In this document: one piece after another, positions 23,467 through 29,337 of the stretch
How the letters are laid out: each line of letters opens with the position of its first letter
Position numbering within the stretch: position 1 is the first letter of the stretch
Source of the DNA: a virus
IMG/VR virus record: IMGVR_UViG_3300044647_001879
Span: 1-29,337 of that record
Direction: 5' to 3' (one strand)
Length of the DNA: 29,337 nucleotides
Position numbers and translations under genes: made by a program
The notes under the pieces: generated by a model
Seen by the model: only the letters and a program-made list of their open reading frames with translations
Database searches by the model: none
What the model was told of the DNA's origin: nothing

Positions 23467-23517
23467 GATCACAAAGTTGTTTACAAAAGACTAGCATTTA
23501 ATTGATCGGAGTGCAGC

Positions 23518-23928
23518 ATGCCGTACGGACTACGCAAAGGCTTGGAAGACATTGCCTACGAACTAAAAGGAATCAGGAATATCCTTGGTTCCATGTGGCA
23601 TAGTCGGTACTCAAACGCTGAGACTGATATTGCCAATCCCGAAATGTTTGCGGATGAATACATTTCGACAGAAGAATGTGGCAGGCGTCTAGGGGTCTCC
23701 GATCAAACCATCCGCAACTGGATTGCAATCGGTAGAAAAAACCCTGATAAAGGCTGGGTAGAAGGCATTCATTATGTCAACGTTTCTCCTGACGTCCACA
23801 AAAAAGCAGTCTTGCGTATTCCATGGAATCGCCTCATTCAGTCTTTTGCTAAAAACGAAAACATCAATCTTAAAAACCTACGTGCGCAGTATCACTTATA
23901 TCATGCAACCAAAGAGGTTCTTGAGTGA
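23518..23928 (+). CDS. HTH DNA-binding protein
   Basis: The 136-residue protein has a helix-turn-helix of the MerR/excisionase type: YISTEECGRRLGVSDQTIRNW, about residues 48-68. A wing-like segment (EGIHYVNVSPD) follows. GGAG six bases before ATG is a good ribosome binding site. It is the first gene of a rightward block that includes dCTP deaminase, so it may regulate that operon. It could also be a small-terminase-like DNA binder; the evidence does not decide. Confidence 0.65.
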   Translation: MPYGLRKGLEDIAYELKGIRNILGSMWHSRYSNAETDIANPEMFADEYISTEECGRRLGVSDQTIRNWIAIGRKNPDKGWVEGIHYVNVSPDVHKKAVLRIPWNRLIQSFAKNENINLKNLRAQYHLYHATKEVLE

Positions 23929-24395
23929 TGGCACATCGTTTCAAGGGAATTGATATCGATGCTATCACTATCGATAACCATGAGGAACTGCTGCCCAAAT
24001 CCTTGGCAGATCAAGTGGAAATGTTCTTACCACCCTGGGGTTCCTTCGATGATGGTTGCTTGCGTCGCTACCTAGAAAACTTAAAGAACTACGAAGAAGA
24101 GGATGCCAACTCTGGCATGACCTTGGCCAATCGATTACGACTGGCATTCAAAGATCTGAACCCAGATACAATCTGCGGTAAATTCCCACAAGCAGAGTTG
24201 CCTCTTAAACGTCGATTGCGATGTGTTGCCGAGTATTTGATCAGGTCCGGGGAATTTGATAAGGTACGAGACGAGCAAGGAAAACTCTGCAAGAAACGCG
24301 GCGTGCTTGGCAAGTTGGTTGTCTTGTACCAGCCAACTCCAAAGCTGTTAGAATCTCTGCATCGTCAAGGGCTATTAAAAAGTGGATCGCCGTGA
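23928..24395 (+). CDS. Hypothetical protein
   Basis: The 155-residue product starts MAHRFKGIDIDAITID at ATG 23928, overlapping the upstream stop by one base. It is helical and charged with a basic central part (QAELPLKRRLRCVAEYLIR) and may be a small DNA- or protein-binding factor. No motif recognised. Confidence 0.5.
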   Translation: MAHRFKGIDIDAITIDNHEELLPKSLADQVEMFLPPWGSFDDGCLRRYLENLKNYEEEDANSGMTLANRLRLAFKDLNPDTICGKFPQAELPLKRRLRCVAEYLIRSGEFDKVRDEQGKLCKKRGVLGKLVVLYQPTPKLLESLHRQGLLKSGSP

Positions 24396-24771
24396 GAAGT
24401 TAATTGCGTCAGTCATCGGTCCTGAGCTGGATGAGACCAAAGCCAAAATGCTTGATACCACTGTCAAGCTCATCCTTGGGGACATGGGCGCACAGTACGT
24501 TAAGTTTTGGGACGCAGAAGGTCCTGGCGTCTTGGTATTTCAGCCTGACAATAAAGAGCGGTCTATATTCTTTTGGACGTTAAAAGAAATTCACGCAGCA
24601 GAAGAAGATTGCGAACATAACAATAACGGTGATCTTGCCGAGACATTACGCCGCATTCTTGCCGCTGCACAAAAGATTAATCCGATGGAAAAGGCAGGGT
24701 ATATCATCAATGATGACAAGGGTCTTCGCTATTTGGAAATAGCGTATAACGACATCGTTAACAATGACTGA
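24382..24771 (+). CDS. Hypothetical protein
   Basis: The 129-residue protein begins at GTG 24382 inside the end of the upstream gene. It is soluble and acidic, with KFWDAEGPGVLVFQPDNKER and a long helix (ETLRRILAAAQKIN). It overlaps the next gene by eight bases. I recall similar cyanophage proteins but no function. Confidence 0.5.
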   Translation: MDRREKLIASVIGPELDETKAKMLDTTVKLILGDMGAQYVKFWDAEGPGVLVFQPDNKERSIFFWTLKEIHAAEEDCEHNNNGDLAETLRRILAAAQKINPMEKAGYIINDDKGLRYLEIAYNDIVNND

Positions 24772-25363
24772 GAAAGGTATTCGCGGCGTATCTGCCAGGG
24801 TTGAAGGCGCAGAGCTCATCACCAACGCAGACTTGGTGCATGCTGCCAACGAACTTCTAGGCGGCATTGACTTGGATGTGGCTAGCTCCAAGGTTGCCAA
24901 TGAGTACGTACAAGCGACTGAATACTACACGCCTGTGGATGATGGGTTAAATAACCAACAATGGTACGGAAGCTGCTATTTGTTTCCACCAGCAGGATCA
25001 TACTTCTGGGATCAAAAAAACCAACGGTGGAAGATGACACGCGCTTCGTCGCTGACGTTGACTTCTTCGCATGCCGTATGGTTCCGCCGAATGTACCATG
25101 CATGGCTGGCGGACGAAATTGAACAAGGGCTTTACTTCAGTAACTGCCCTGACATGATTCGATACGAGCCAAAGATCTTTAAATTCCCTATGTGCGTTCT
25201 ACGTACCGTCCCTTACCTGCTCCGTAATCTTGATGGGAATGTAGAGAAAAAACAAACGTGCACGTCTTTCTTGGTTTACCTGCCTCCCAAAGATCGGTCA
25301 GGAGATGCAGTAGAACACTTCTGTAAAATCTACGGCGAACGTGGCCATCTCCTTGTAGACTGA
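24764..25363 (+). CDS. DNA N6-adenine methylase-like protein with altered catalytic motif
   Basis: The 199-residue protein resembles phage Dam-type methylases: IDLDVASS (residues 35-42), then YYTPVDDGLNNQQW (54-67), which normally leads to the catalytic NPPY or DPPY. Here the corresponding positions read LFPPAG (73-78), so the Asn/Asp and Tyr needed for adenine methylation are missing. The fold is probably kept, but activity is doubtful; it may bind DNA or nucleotide, or act as a regulatory partner. A similar degenerate gene may be widespread in cyanophages. Confidence 0.6.
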   Translation: MTEKGIRGVSARVEGAELITNADLVHAANELLGGIDLDVASSKVANEYVQATEYYTPVDDGLNNQQWYGSCYLFPPAGSYFWDQKNQRWKMTRASSLTLTSSHAVWFRRMYHAWLADEIEQGLYFSNCPDMIRYEPKIFKFPMCVLRTVPYLLRNLDGNVEKKQTCTSFLVYLPPKDRSGDAVEHFCKIYGERGHLLVD

Positions 25364-25381
25364 ACAAGCTATCGAGGTCTT

Positions 25382-25969
25382 ATGAGCGTCCTGGCCGATT
25401 GGGAAATCAAAGAGCGTGCCGAAAAAGAACAAATGATCGAACCCTTTGTTGATCGTCTGATCAGCAAAGAAGATGGTCGGCGTTTGTTAAGTTATGGACT
25501 TAGCTCTTACGGATATGATATTCGTTTATCCCCAAGCCAGTGCCTGATCTTTGGTAAGATTCAAACCGGTGATTGCGACCCAAAGGCCTTTGACGAGAGT
25601 ATTTTAAAACCTGCGGAACTTCTGGAAGATGAACGCGGCAAATACTTTCTTCTTCCTCCGTATGGGTATTGTTTAGGCGTTGCACAAGAACGTTTGAAGT
25701 TGCCTCGTGATGTCACTGTTGTTGCAGTTGGTAAATCGACGTACGCACGCTCAGGAATTCTAGTTAACATCACGCCCGCTGAAAGTGGGTGGGAAGGTTA
25801 CCTGACACTTGAGATCAGTAATTGCACTGGTCTATTCAACCGTGTCTATGCAAATGAGGGGATTACTCAACTGCTTTTCTACCGTGGTAATCCGTGTGAA
25901 GTCAGCTACCAAGATCGAAAAGGTAAGTATCAAGACCAACCAAATACCGTAGTATTTCCACAGGTTTAA
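25382..25969 (+). CDS. dcd: dCTP deaminase
   Basis: The 195-residue protein matches the dCTP deaminase/dUTPase fold: SYGYDIRLSP near residue 45, GKSTYARSG (117-125) with the catalytic Ser and Arg, then TPAESGWEGYLTLEISN with its conserved Glu, GITQLLF and the C-terminal GKYQDQ that closes the active site. It converts dCTP to dUTP, feeding thymidylate synthesis for phage DNA. GAGG lies a few bases before ATG. Convergent with the next gene, overlapping by four bases. Confidence 0.92.
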   Translation: MSVLADWEIKERAEKEQMIEPFVDRLISKEDGRRLLSYGLSSYGYDIRLSPSQCLIFGKIQTGDCDPKAFDESILKPAELLEDERGKYFLLPPYGYCLGVAQERLKLPRDVTVVAVGKSTYARSGILVNITPAESGWEGYLTLEISNCTGLFNRVYANEGITQLLFYRGNPCEVSYQDRKGKYQDQPNTVVFPQV

Positions 25970-26289
25970 CTACGTCCAAACGATTGTTTGGGCTTGTCTG
26001 CATACGCGGTAGACCCTGCACGCCCACCACTGTCACCAGCCGTGGCACTGGTGGGTTCGTTAATCAGTTGGTTCTTCTGATATTTGCCAGCAGCACGTGC
26101 ACTTTTCATGAAACGGTCTACGCGTGCCACTGCTCCCTTTGACGCGGAACCAACGACACCTCGTTCTTGCGGTCGCACATACCGCAGATCTACGTTGTAA
26201 GCTCTTCCAGGGTTCAGATCCGTTGGTACCCCAGCAGAAGTGCCGGAGTCCTTGGCTGCGTCGTAAGTCTCTGATCTAAACTTGCTCAT
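25966..26289 (-). CDS. Hypothetical Gly/Ala/Ser-rich protein
   Basis: The 107-residue protein is low-complexity and basic (ASKGAVARVDRFMKSARAAG), with no predicted enzymatic fold and no membrane helix. It is transcribed opposite to its neighbours and its end overlaps dcd. Its start lies near a divergent gap with the gene at 26327. A small virion-associated or nucleic-acid-binding protein is possible. Confidence 0.5.
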   Translation of the reverse strand: MSKFRSETYDAAKDSGTSAGVPTDLNPGRAYNVDLRYVRPQERGVVGSASKGAVARVDRFMKSARAAGKYQKNQLINEPTSATAGDSGGRAGSTAYADKPKQSFGRS

Positions 26290-26326
26290 ACTATCATTAT
26301 AGAAAGGATATATCGCTAAGAAAACA

Positions 26327-26692
26327 ATGCGGCCCTCAATGTTTTTGCAAGAGTTTGCAGCAAATAATGATCAAGTAAAGTGCCGTTGTATTGGTTTTGA
26401 AGATTTTGGTGCACCCCTTGATACTGAAACCAACGACGTACCTCTTCAAGATATGTATAACACGGGTTTAGTTGCCCCCATGGATGGCATGCAACGCAAC
26501 CCACTTAATATTGAAGGTCAAGGTTTGTATGGTCAACGTCCAGGCTTGACGGGTTACATTCCCTCCATGGAAGAAGGTATGGAATTATATGGAGCAAACC
26601 CCAAACCCCCTGGCGTCCTTGGTGATATTGACGGTGATCCAGATGAGATGGAACTTCTGCTTTCCGCCAAACGCAAAGGCTTAATGCGTTAA
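26327..26692 (+). CDS. Hypothetical protein
   Basis: The 121-residue product starts MRPSMFLQEFAANNDQ at ATG 26327. It is Gly/Pro/Met-rich in the middle and acidic near the end (GDIDGDPDEMELLL), probably disordered. No family recognised. A weak AAAGGA lies upstream. Confidence 0.5.
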   Translation: MRPSMFLQEFAANNDQVKCRCIGFEDFGAPLDTETNDVPLQDMYNTGLVAPMDGMQRNPLNIEGQGLYGQRPGLTGYIPSMEEGMELYGANPKPPGVLGDIDGDPDEMELLLSAKRKGLMR

Positions 26693-26725
26693 ACCTGCTA
26701 GGCTGTCTCAGTCGGCATTTTTACA

Positions 26726-27055
26726 ATGGACATGTTTTCCCCTGTTGAAGAAACCAATGGGTGTGTAGATGGCGTTTGTCCAGTACCATGGGTTACCATT
26801 AAACCGCTTGAAACAACGCCCACAATCAAAGAGGATGTCGTAAATCATCCTTCCCATTACACCGATGGTGGAAGTATCGAATGTATAGAAGCCATTGAGG
26901 CGGCTTTAACCAACGAAGAATTCCGTGGTTACTGCAAGGGAAATAACATAAAGTATATTTGGCGTGAGCGCCACAAAGGCGAGACAGAATCACTGAAGAA
27001 AGCACAGTGGTACCTAGATCGTCTTATTCAATTGGACGAAAGTCAAAAGGGATGA
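26726..27055 (+). CDS. DUF3310 family protein
   Basis: The 109-residue protein has the DUF3310 core: VVNHPSHYTDGGSIECIEAI (about 39-58), then EFRGYCKGNNIKYIWRERHK and SLKKAQWYLDRLIQ. The family includes T7 gp1.7, which I recall has nucleotide kinase activity. An N-terminal extension with CVDGVCPVPW precedes it. It may act in nucleotide metabolism together with dcd. The end overlaps the NblA-like gene on the other strand by 13 bases. Confidence 0.75.
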   Translation: MDMFSPVEETNGCVDGVCPVPWVTIKPLETTPTIKEDVVNHPSHYTDGGSIECIEAIEAALTNEEFRGYCKGNNIKYIWRERHKGETESLKKAQWYLDRLIQLDESQKG

Positions 27056-27339
27056 GCGTAGTGTAAATCGTCGTCATCGTCTGACTCGTCCTGCATACAA
27101 GCCAGGGCGAGTTCACTAAGTTCCAACTCACTAGGCAGATCCCACTCAATATCAATCCCTTCAGAACACATGATTTCTTTGACGGCTGCCCATTCCATCA
27201 TCCGTTGGAAGTACAGGTTTAACAGTGCCGCCTGCAGTTCTTCCCAACACATCTCCTCTGTTTGCAGCTCAGCTTTACGCATGGCAAACTGAAGTTCTAA
27301 AGGTAATTCAAACTCTTTACGTGTGGATTCGTTCTCCAT
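27043..27339 (-). CDS. NblA-like phycobilisome-degradation adaptor
   Basis: The 98-residue protein from ATG 27339 has a core (about residues 10-57) that aligns gaplessly, from memory, with cyanobacterial NblA: FELPLELQFAMRK matches the IELSLEQQFxxRS start, M30 and EEL follow, and LLNLYFQRMMEWAAVKEIM matches LVKLYEQMVVREATYQELL. NblA is a small helical adaptor that links phycobilisome rods to Clp protease. It is known in freshwater cyanophages and reported in an uncultured marine one. The acidic C-terminal extension (ESDDDDDLHY) is not usual for NblA. The match is by pattern only, and the core could belong to a related helical family. Confidence 0.55.
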   Translation of the reverse strand: MENESTRKEFELPLELQFAMRKAELQTEEMCWEELQAALLNLYFQRMMEWAAVKEIMCSEGIDIEWDLPSELELSELALACMQDESDDDDDLHYAHPF

Positions 27340-27372
27340 GGAAAGCCTGAGTACTGCATTTATTCTAGGACG

Positions 27373-28002
27373 CTAGTCACTTGAAAAGGCAGAGGCGTCG
27401 TCAAGCTTGAAACGGTTAGCAAATTCTGCAAGCGCATAGGGATTGATTGTCGCTTCCAAGGTTCGGATTGCTTCCGTCTCATGGGGCTTCGCACCATAGC
27501 TTCTGAACGCACGCAGCAGTACGTCTGTGGCAACCCAAGGCTTGGCTTCAACGTCGGCAAGGAATAGGTTGATCTCTTCCCTGCGTCGTTCCAGGAGGCC
27601 ACCGATGACTTGGTGATCTGCATCAAAGACCCACCGTGCAATTTCTTCTGTTACACCAACGTAGTCATCGACCTCAAGACAGTCAATAATGGAGCTGTAC
27701 AGGAAACTTTCCCAGCCAACCGAATGACAGAATGAAAGCAGTGCTTGGTGCATGCACTCGTCCAAGCCTAAATTCAACTTCAGAAGTTCGGTGTTTAGAA
27801 CGGTGAGTTCATCGACAAGATACTCCAGGGCTTTGCGTTGTGTGCAGCACTGGGTTTTCTTTACAACACTGCCGTCAGGATAATACTGTGTACCAAATCC
27901 AATCGTGTAAGGCTCTGCACCTGTTTGAGGATCTGGGTAAGCAAGTTCATTGAAACCTTCGTAACGACAGATTAAATCAATCGCTTGCCTGTAATTATCC
28001 AT
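27373..28002 (-). CDS. GH24-type phage lysozyme (muramidase)
   Basis: From ATG 28002 the product is 209 residues. It has the T4-type catalytic triad in order: E15 in RYEGF, D24 in YPDPQTG and T33 in YTIGFGT. Later helices follow the family pattern (LLSFCHSVGWESFLYSSIID, GGLLERRREEINLFL) and a C-terminal extension of about 45 residues is of unknown role. It hydrolyses peptidoglycan glycan strands. The frame stays open to 28131, but that part overlaps a convincing small gene, so the shorter start is preferred. It may serve lysis or act in the virion during entry. Confidence 0.8.
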   Translation of the reverse strand: MDNYRQAIDLICRYEGFNELAYPDPQTGAEPYTIGFGTQYYPDGSVVKKTQCCTQRKALEYLVDELTVLNTELLKLNLGLDECMHQALLSFCHSVGWESFLYSSIIDCLEVDDYVGVTEEIARWVFDADHQVIGGLLERRREEINLFLADVEAKPWVATDVLLRAFRSYGAKPHETEAIRTLEATINPYALAEFANRFKLDDASAFSSD

Positions 28003-28003
28003 A

Positions 28004-28023
28004 GGGGTAACAAGTGTTACCCC
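28004..28023. repeat. 9-bp inverted repeat immediately before the lysozyme start
   Basis: Arms GGGGTAACA (28004-28012) and TGTTACCCC (28015-28023) flank two bases and end one base from the ATG. In RNA they would form a stable hairpin that hides any ribosome binding site. It may be an operator or an intercistronic hairpin after the 40-residue gene upstream. Confidence 0.5.
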
Positions 28024-28039
28024 CAAGTATACATAATTT

Positions 28040-28162
28040 TTACTTGCCTTGGCCGCGAGACAATTTACGTCCGTGGCTAGGACGTGAATGCTTGCCGTCG
28101 CCTTGACGAGTCTTCTTAGGTTTGGACTCAATTAAGATCGTGGTGGACTTAGGTTTTGCCAT
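28040..28162 (-). CDS. Tiny basic protein
   Basis: The 40-residue product MAKPKSTTILIESKPKKTRQ... ends SRGQGK and is rich in Lys, Arg, Gly and Ser. T4-like cyanophages, as I recall, carry similar small proteins. It is probably nucleic-acid-binding or RNA-associated. It overlaps the upstream part of the lysozyme reading frame. Confidence 0.6.
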   Translation of the reverse strand: MAKPKSTTILIESKPKKTRQGDGKHSRPSHGRKLSRGQGK

Positions 28163-28198
28163 GTTGCTGTTGTGGCTGCGTTCAAAGCTTAACGTAGA

Positions 28199-28468
28199 TC
28201 ACCAGGCTTTGCACGACCAGTAGCCAGCACTGAGCTTGCTCTTGGGTTCATCACAGTTATGTCTTGCGCGAAAATTTTTACGGCGCTCTGGATTGTCCCG
28301 TTTAATTTCCATGTTTGCGTCGCCAAATCGCACAATCTTTTCCTTACCGTCTTCGCAAGCTTTTACAACTGACTTTTTGCCACCTTGAATGTCGCGTCTC
28401 GGCTTATTACACTCCATAGAATCCTTGTGGATCTTGGCGGCACTAGCTGCTTTTTTGTGCTTGCTCAT
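28199..28468 (-). CDS. DUF6321-like small protein
   Basis: The 89-residue basic protein has SVVKACEDGKEKIVRFGDAN (33-52), then RRKNFRARHNCDEPKSK and a final YWSCKAW; the Cys and Trp pattern suits a zinc-bound or compact fold. As remembered, this matches the phage DUF6321 family, found among virion-associated proteins. It is separated by two bases from the large upstream gene. Confidence 0.6.
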   Translation of the reverse strand: MSKHKKAASAAKIHKDSMECNKPRRDIQGGKKSVVKACEDGKEKIVRFGDANMEIKRDNPERRKNFRARHNCDEPKSKLSAGYWSCKAW

Positions 28469-28470
28469 GA

Positions 28471-29337
28471 TTAGTACTTAGGTGTTAAGCCTTTAAAGGC
28501 GCTGGTGAAACTACCAAGGAAACTTTGGCCCGCATCAGATTTTACTGTTGTCGTGTCTTCGTCATCATCTTCATCAGCAAATCTAAAGTATGATTTTTCT
28601 TTCTTAGTAGAGTCTTTTTTCTTACTGGTTTTTTGATCTTCATCTTCTCCAAGTAAAGTATCGATTGAACCAAGGGCTTCAAATGGGTCTTTACTAGTTA
28701 ACTGATTAAATATACCACCTTCTTTAAATCCTTTCCCTGCTTGTGTTAAAAGTTCCATGTCTTCTCTATTTGTGTCTGGCATAAATTCTTTATAGAAGTC
28801 GTCCTCCGTACCAGCAAAACCAGCGCTTTTAAACACTGAATAAAGCTGCGTTTCAGTAGGATTGTCGCGAGGTGCGGTATCTTCGGGGCGCTCAATATAG
28901 TCTACGCCAAGTTTTTTTTGTGTTACTTTTTCTTTCTTCTCGTTTAAGTACTTAATTGACTCGCGTATCTTCGTTGCTTCTCCTGTTTGGAATGCTTCTT
29001 CAATATATGTTTTTAATTCTTCTAGTCCCATCTCTTTACCTGAAAGTCCCATTGACTTAAGCACCTTTTCCCACTCTGGTTTATTCTCAATAGGGTCAAT
29101 TCCTTCCAACATCTTATCCGCGTATTCACGAGGTGTTACAAAATTTAAGAACGAAACACCACTTAACTTTAGCTTTTCATTTGCAATAGTAGGAAGTATG
29201 TCATTATCAATAAAAGACTGTGCTGCATTAAACGACAACTTATCGCGTGCAGGGTCAAATCCTTGTTGTCTTCCATACACCTGGTAATGTAGCTTTGCAA
29301 ACTGCGCTTTATCGTTCAAGTTATATCCATGAAAATA
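28471..29337 (-). CDS. C-terminal part of a large phage protein, 5'-truncated
   Basis: The frame is open to the right edge, so the start lies outside the window; TTG at 29319 is not a likely start. The visible 288 residues are hydrophilic with helical segments, an acidic linker rich in Lys and Asp (EDQKTSKKKDSTKKEK, DDDEDTT) and the end SFLGSFTSAFKGLTPKY. Residues such as HYQVYGRQQGFDPAR suggest a folded region near the left of the visible part. A virion or head-to-tail protein is a guess based on composition and gene order. Confidence 0.45.
   Translation of the reverse strand, partial: YFHGYNLNDKAQFAKLHYQVYGRQQGFDPARDKLSFNAAQSFIDNDILPTIANEKLKLSGVSFLNFVTPREYADKMLEGIDPIENKPEWEKVLKSMGLSGKEMGLEELKTYIEEAFQTGEATKIRESIKYLNEKKEKVTQKKLGVDYIERPEDTAPRDNPTETQLYSVFKSAGFAGTEDDFYKEFMPDTNREDMELLTQAGKGFKEGGIFNQLTSKDPFEALGSIDTLLGEDEDQKTSKKKDSTKKEKSYFRFADEDDDEDTTTVKSDAGQSFLGSFTSAFKGLTPKY

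Noticed and set aside
26296-26301. TATAAT on the minus strand
   Set aside because: It lies only six bases before the ATG at 26289, so it would give a leaderless transcript, and no -35 element is clear.
28003-28131. Longer lysozyme start at 28131
   Set aside because: The extra residues overlap a convincing 40-residue gene at 28040-28162 and do not look like lysozyme sequence.

Overview
The window reads as part of a tailed bacteriophage genome, most likely a cyanophage. Genes are densely packed, often overlapping by 1 to 4 bases, and there are no ribosomal RNA or housekeeping genes. Besides structural genes there are a D5-type primase-helicase, a PD-(D/E)XK exonuclease, two cell-wall lysins, two repeat-built tail fibres and six putative homing-type endonucleases. 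The cyanophage reading rests on S-adenosylmethionine decarboxylase, dCTP deaminase and several small conserved proteins remembered from marine cyanophages. A protein resembling the phycobilisome-degradation adaptor NblA would point to a phycobilisome-bearing host such as Synechococcus. Both edge genes run off the window, so it is a fragment or an arbitrary cut of a circular map.

Layout. 1-4551 (+): end of a virion protein, a free-standing AT-rich GIY-YIG endonuclease, a Dps-like ferritin-fold protein and a 779-residue probable virion protein. 4548-8979 (-): an HNH gene, a structured RNA region with one convincing tRNA-Pro(TGG) and two tRNA-like elements lacking a foldable anticodon arm, then an endonuclease VII-like gene and a chain of small overlapping genes including a two-piece DUF5872-like pair and a methyltransferase. 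9013-14612 (+): exonuclease, primase-helicase, speD and a family 4 glycosyltransferase. 14640-14870: a gene-free region with a 102-base inverted repeat and flanking repeated motifs, a candidate origin or structured RNA. 14923-17427 (+): two HNH genes, a probable virion protein and three small proteins. 17430-23466 (-): a two-domain endolysin, a pair of paralogous small proteins, an HNH gene, two tail fibres and a membrane protein. 23518-25969 (+): an HTH protein, a degenerate adenine-methylase-like protein and dCTP deaminase. 25966-29337: small genes on both strands, a DUF3310 protein, the NblA-like protein, a GH24 lysozyme and the end of another probable virion protein.

How it may work together. 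Exonuclease, primase-helicase and dCTP deaminase would process and replicate DNA and supply dUMP precursors. SpeD makes the aminopropyl donor for polyamines. The NblA-like and Dps-like proteins could act on the host's light-harvesting antenna and on iron or oxidative stress. Lysis would use two enzymes with different chemistries. Calls come from reading translated sequence and remembered family patterns; no search was run, so family names without a clear catalytic signature are tentative.
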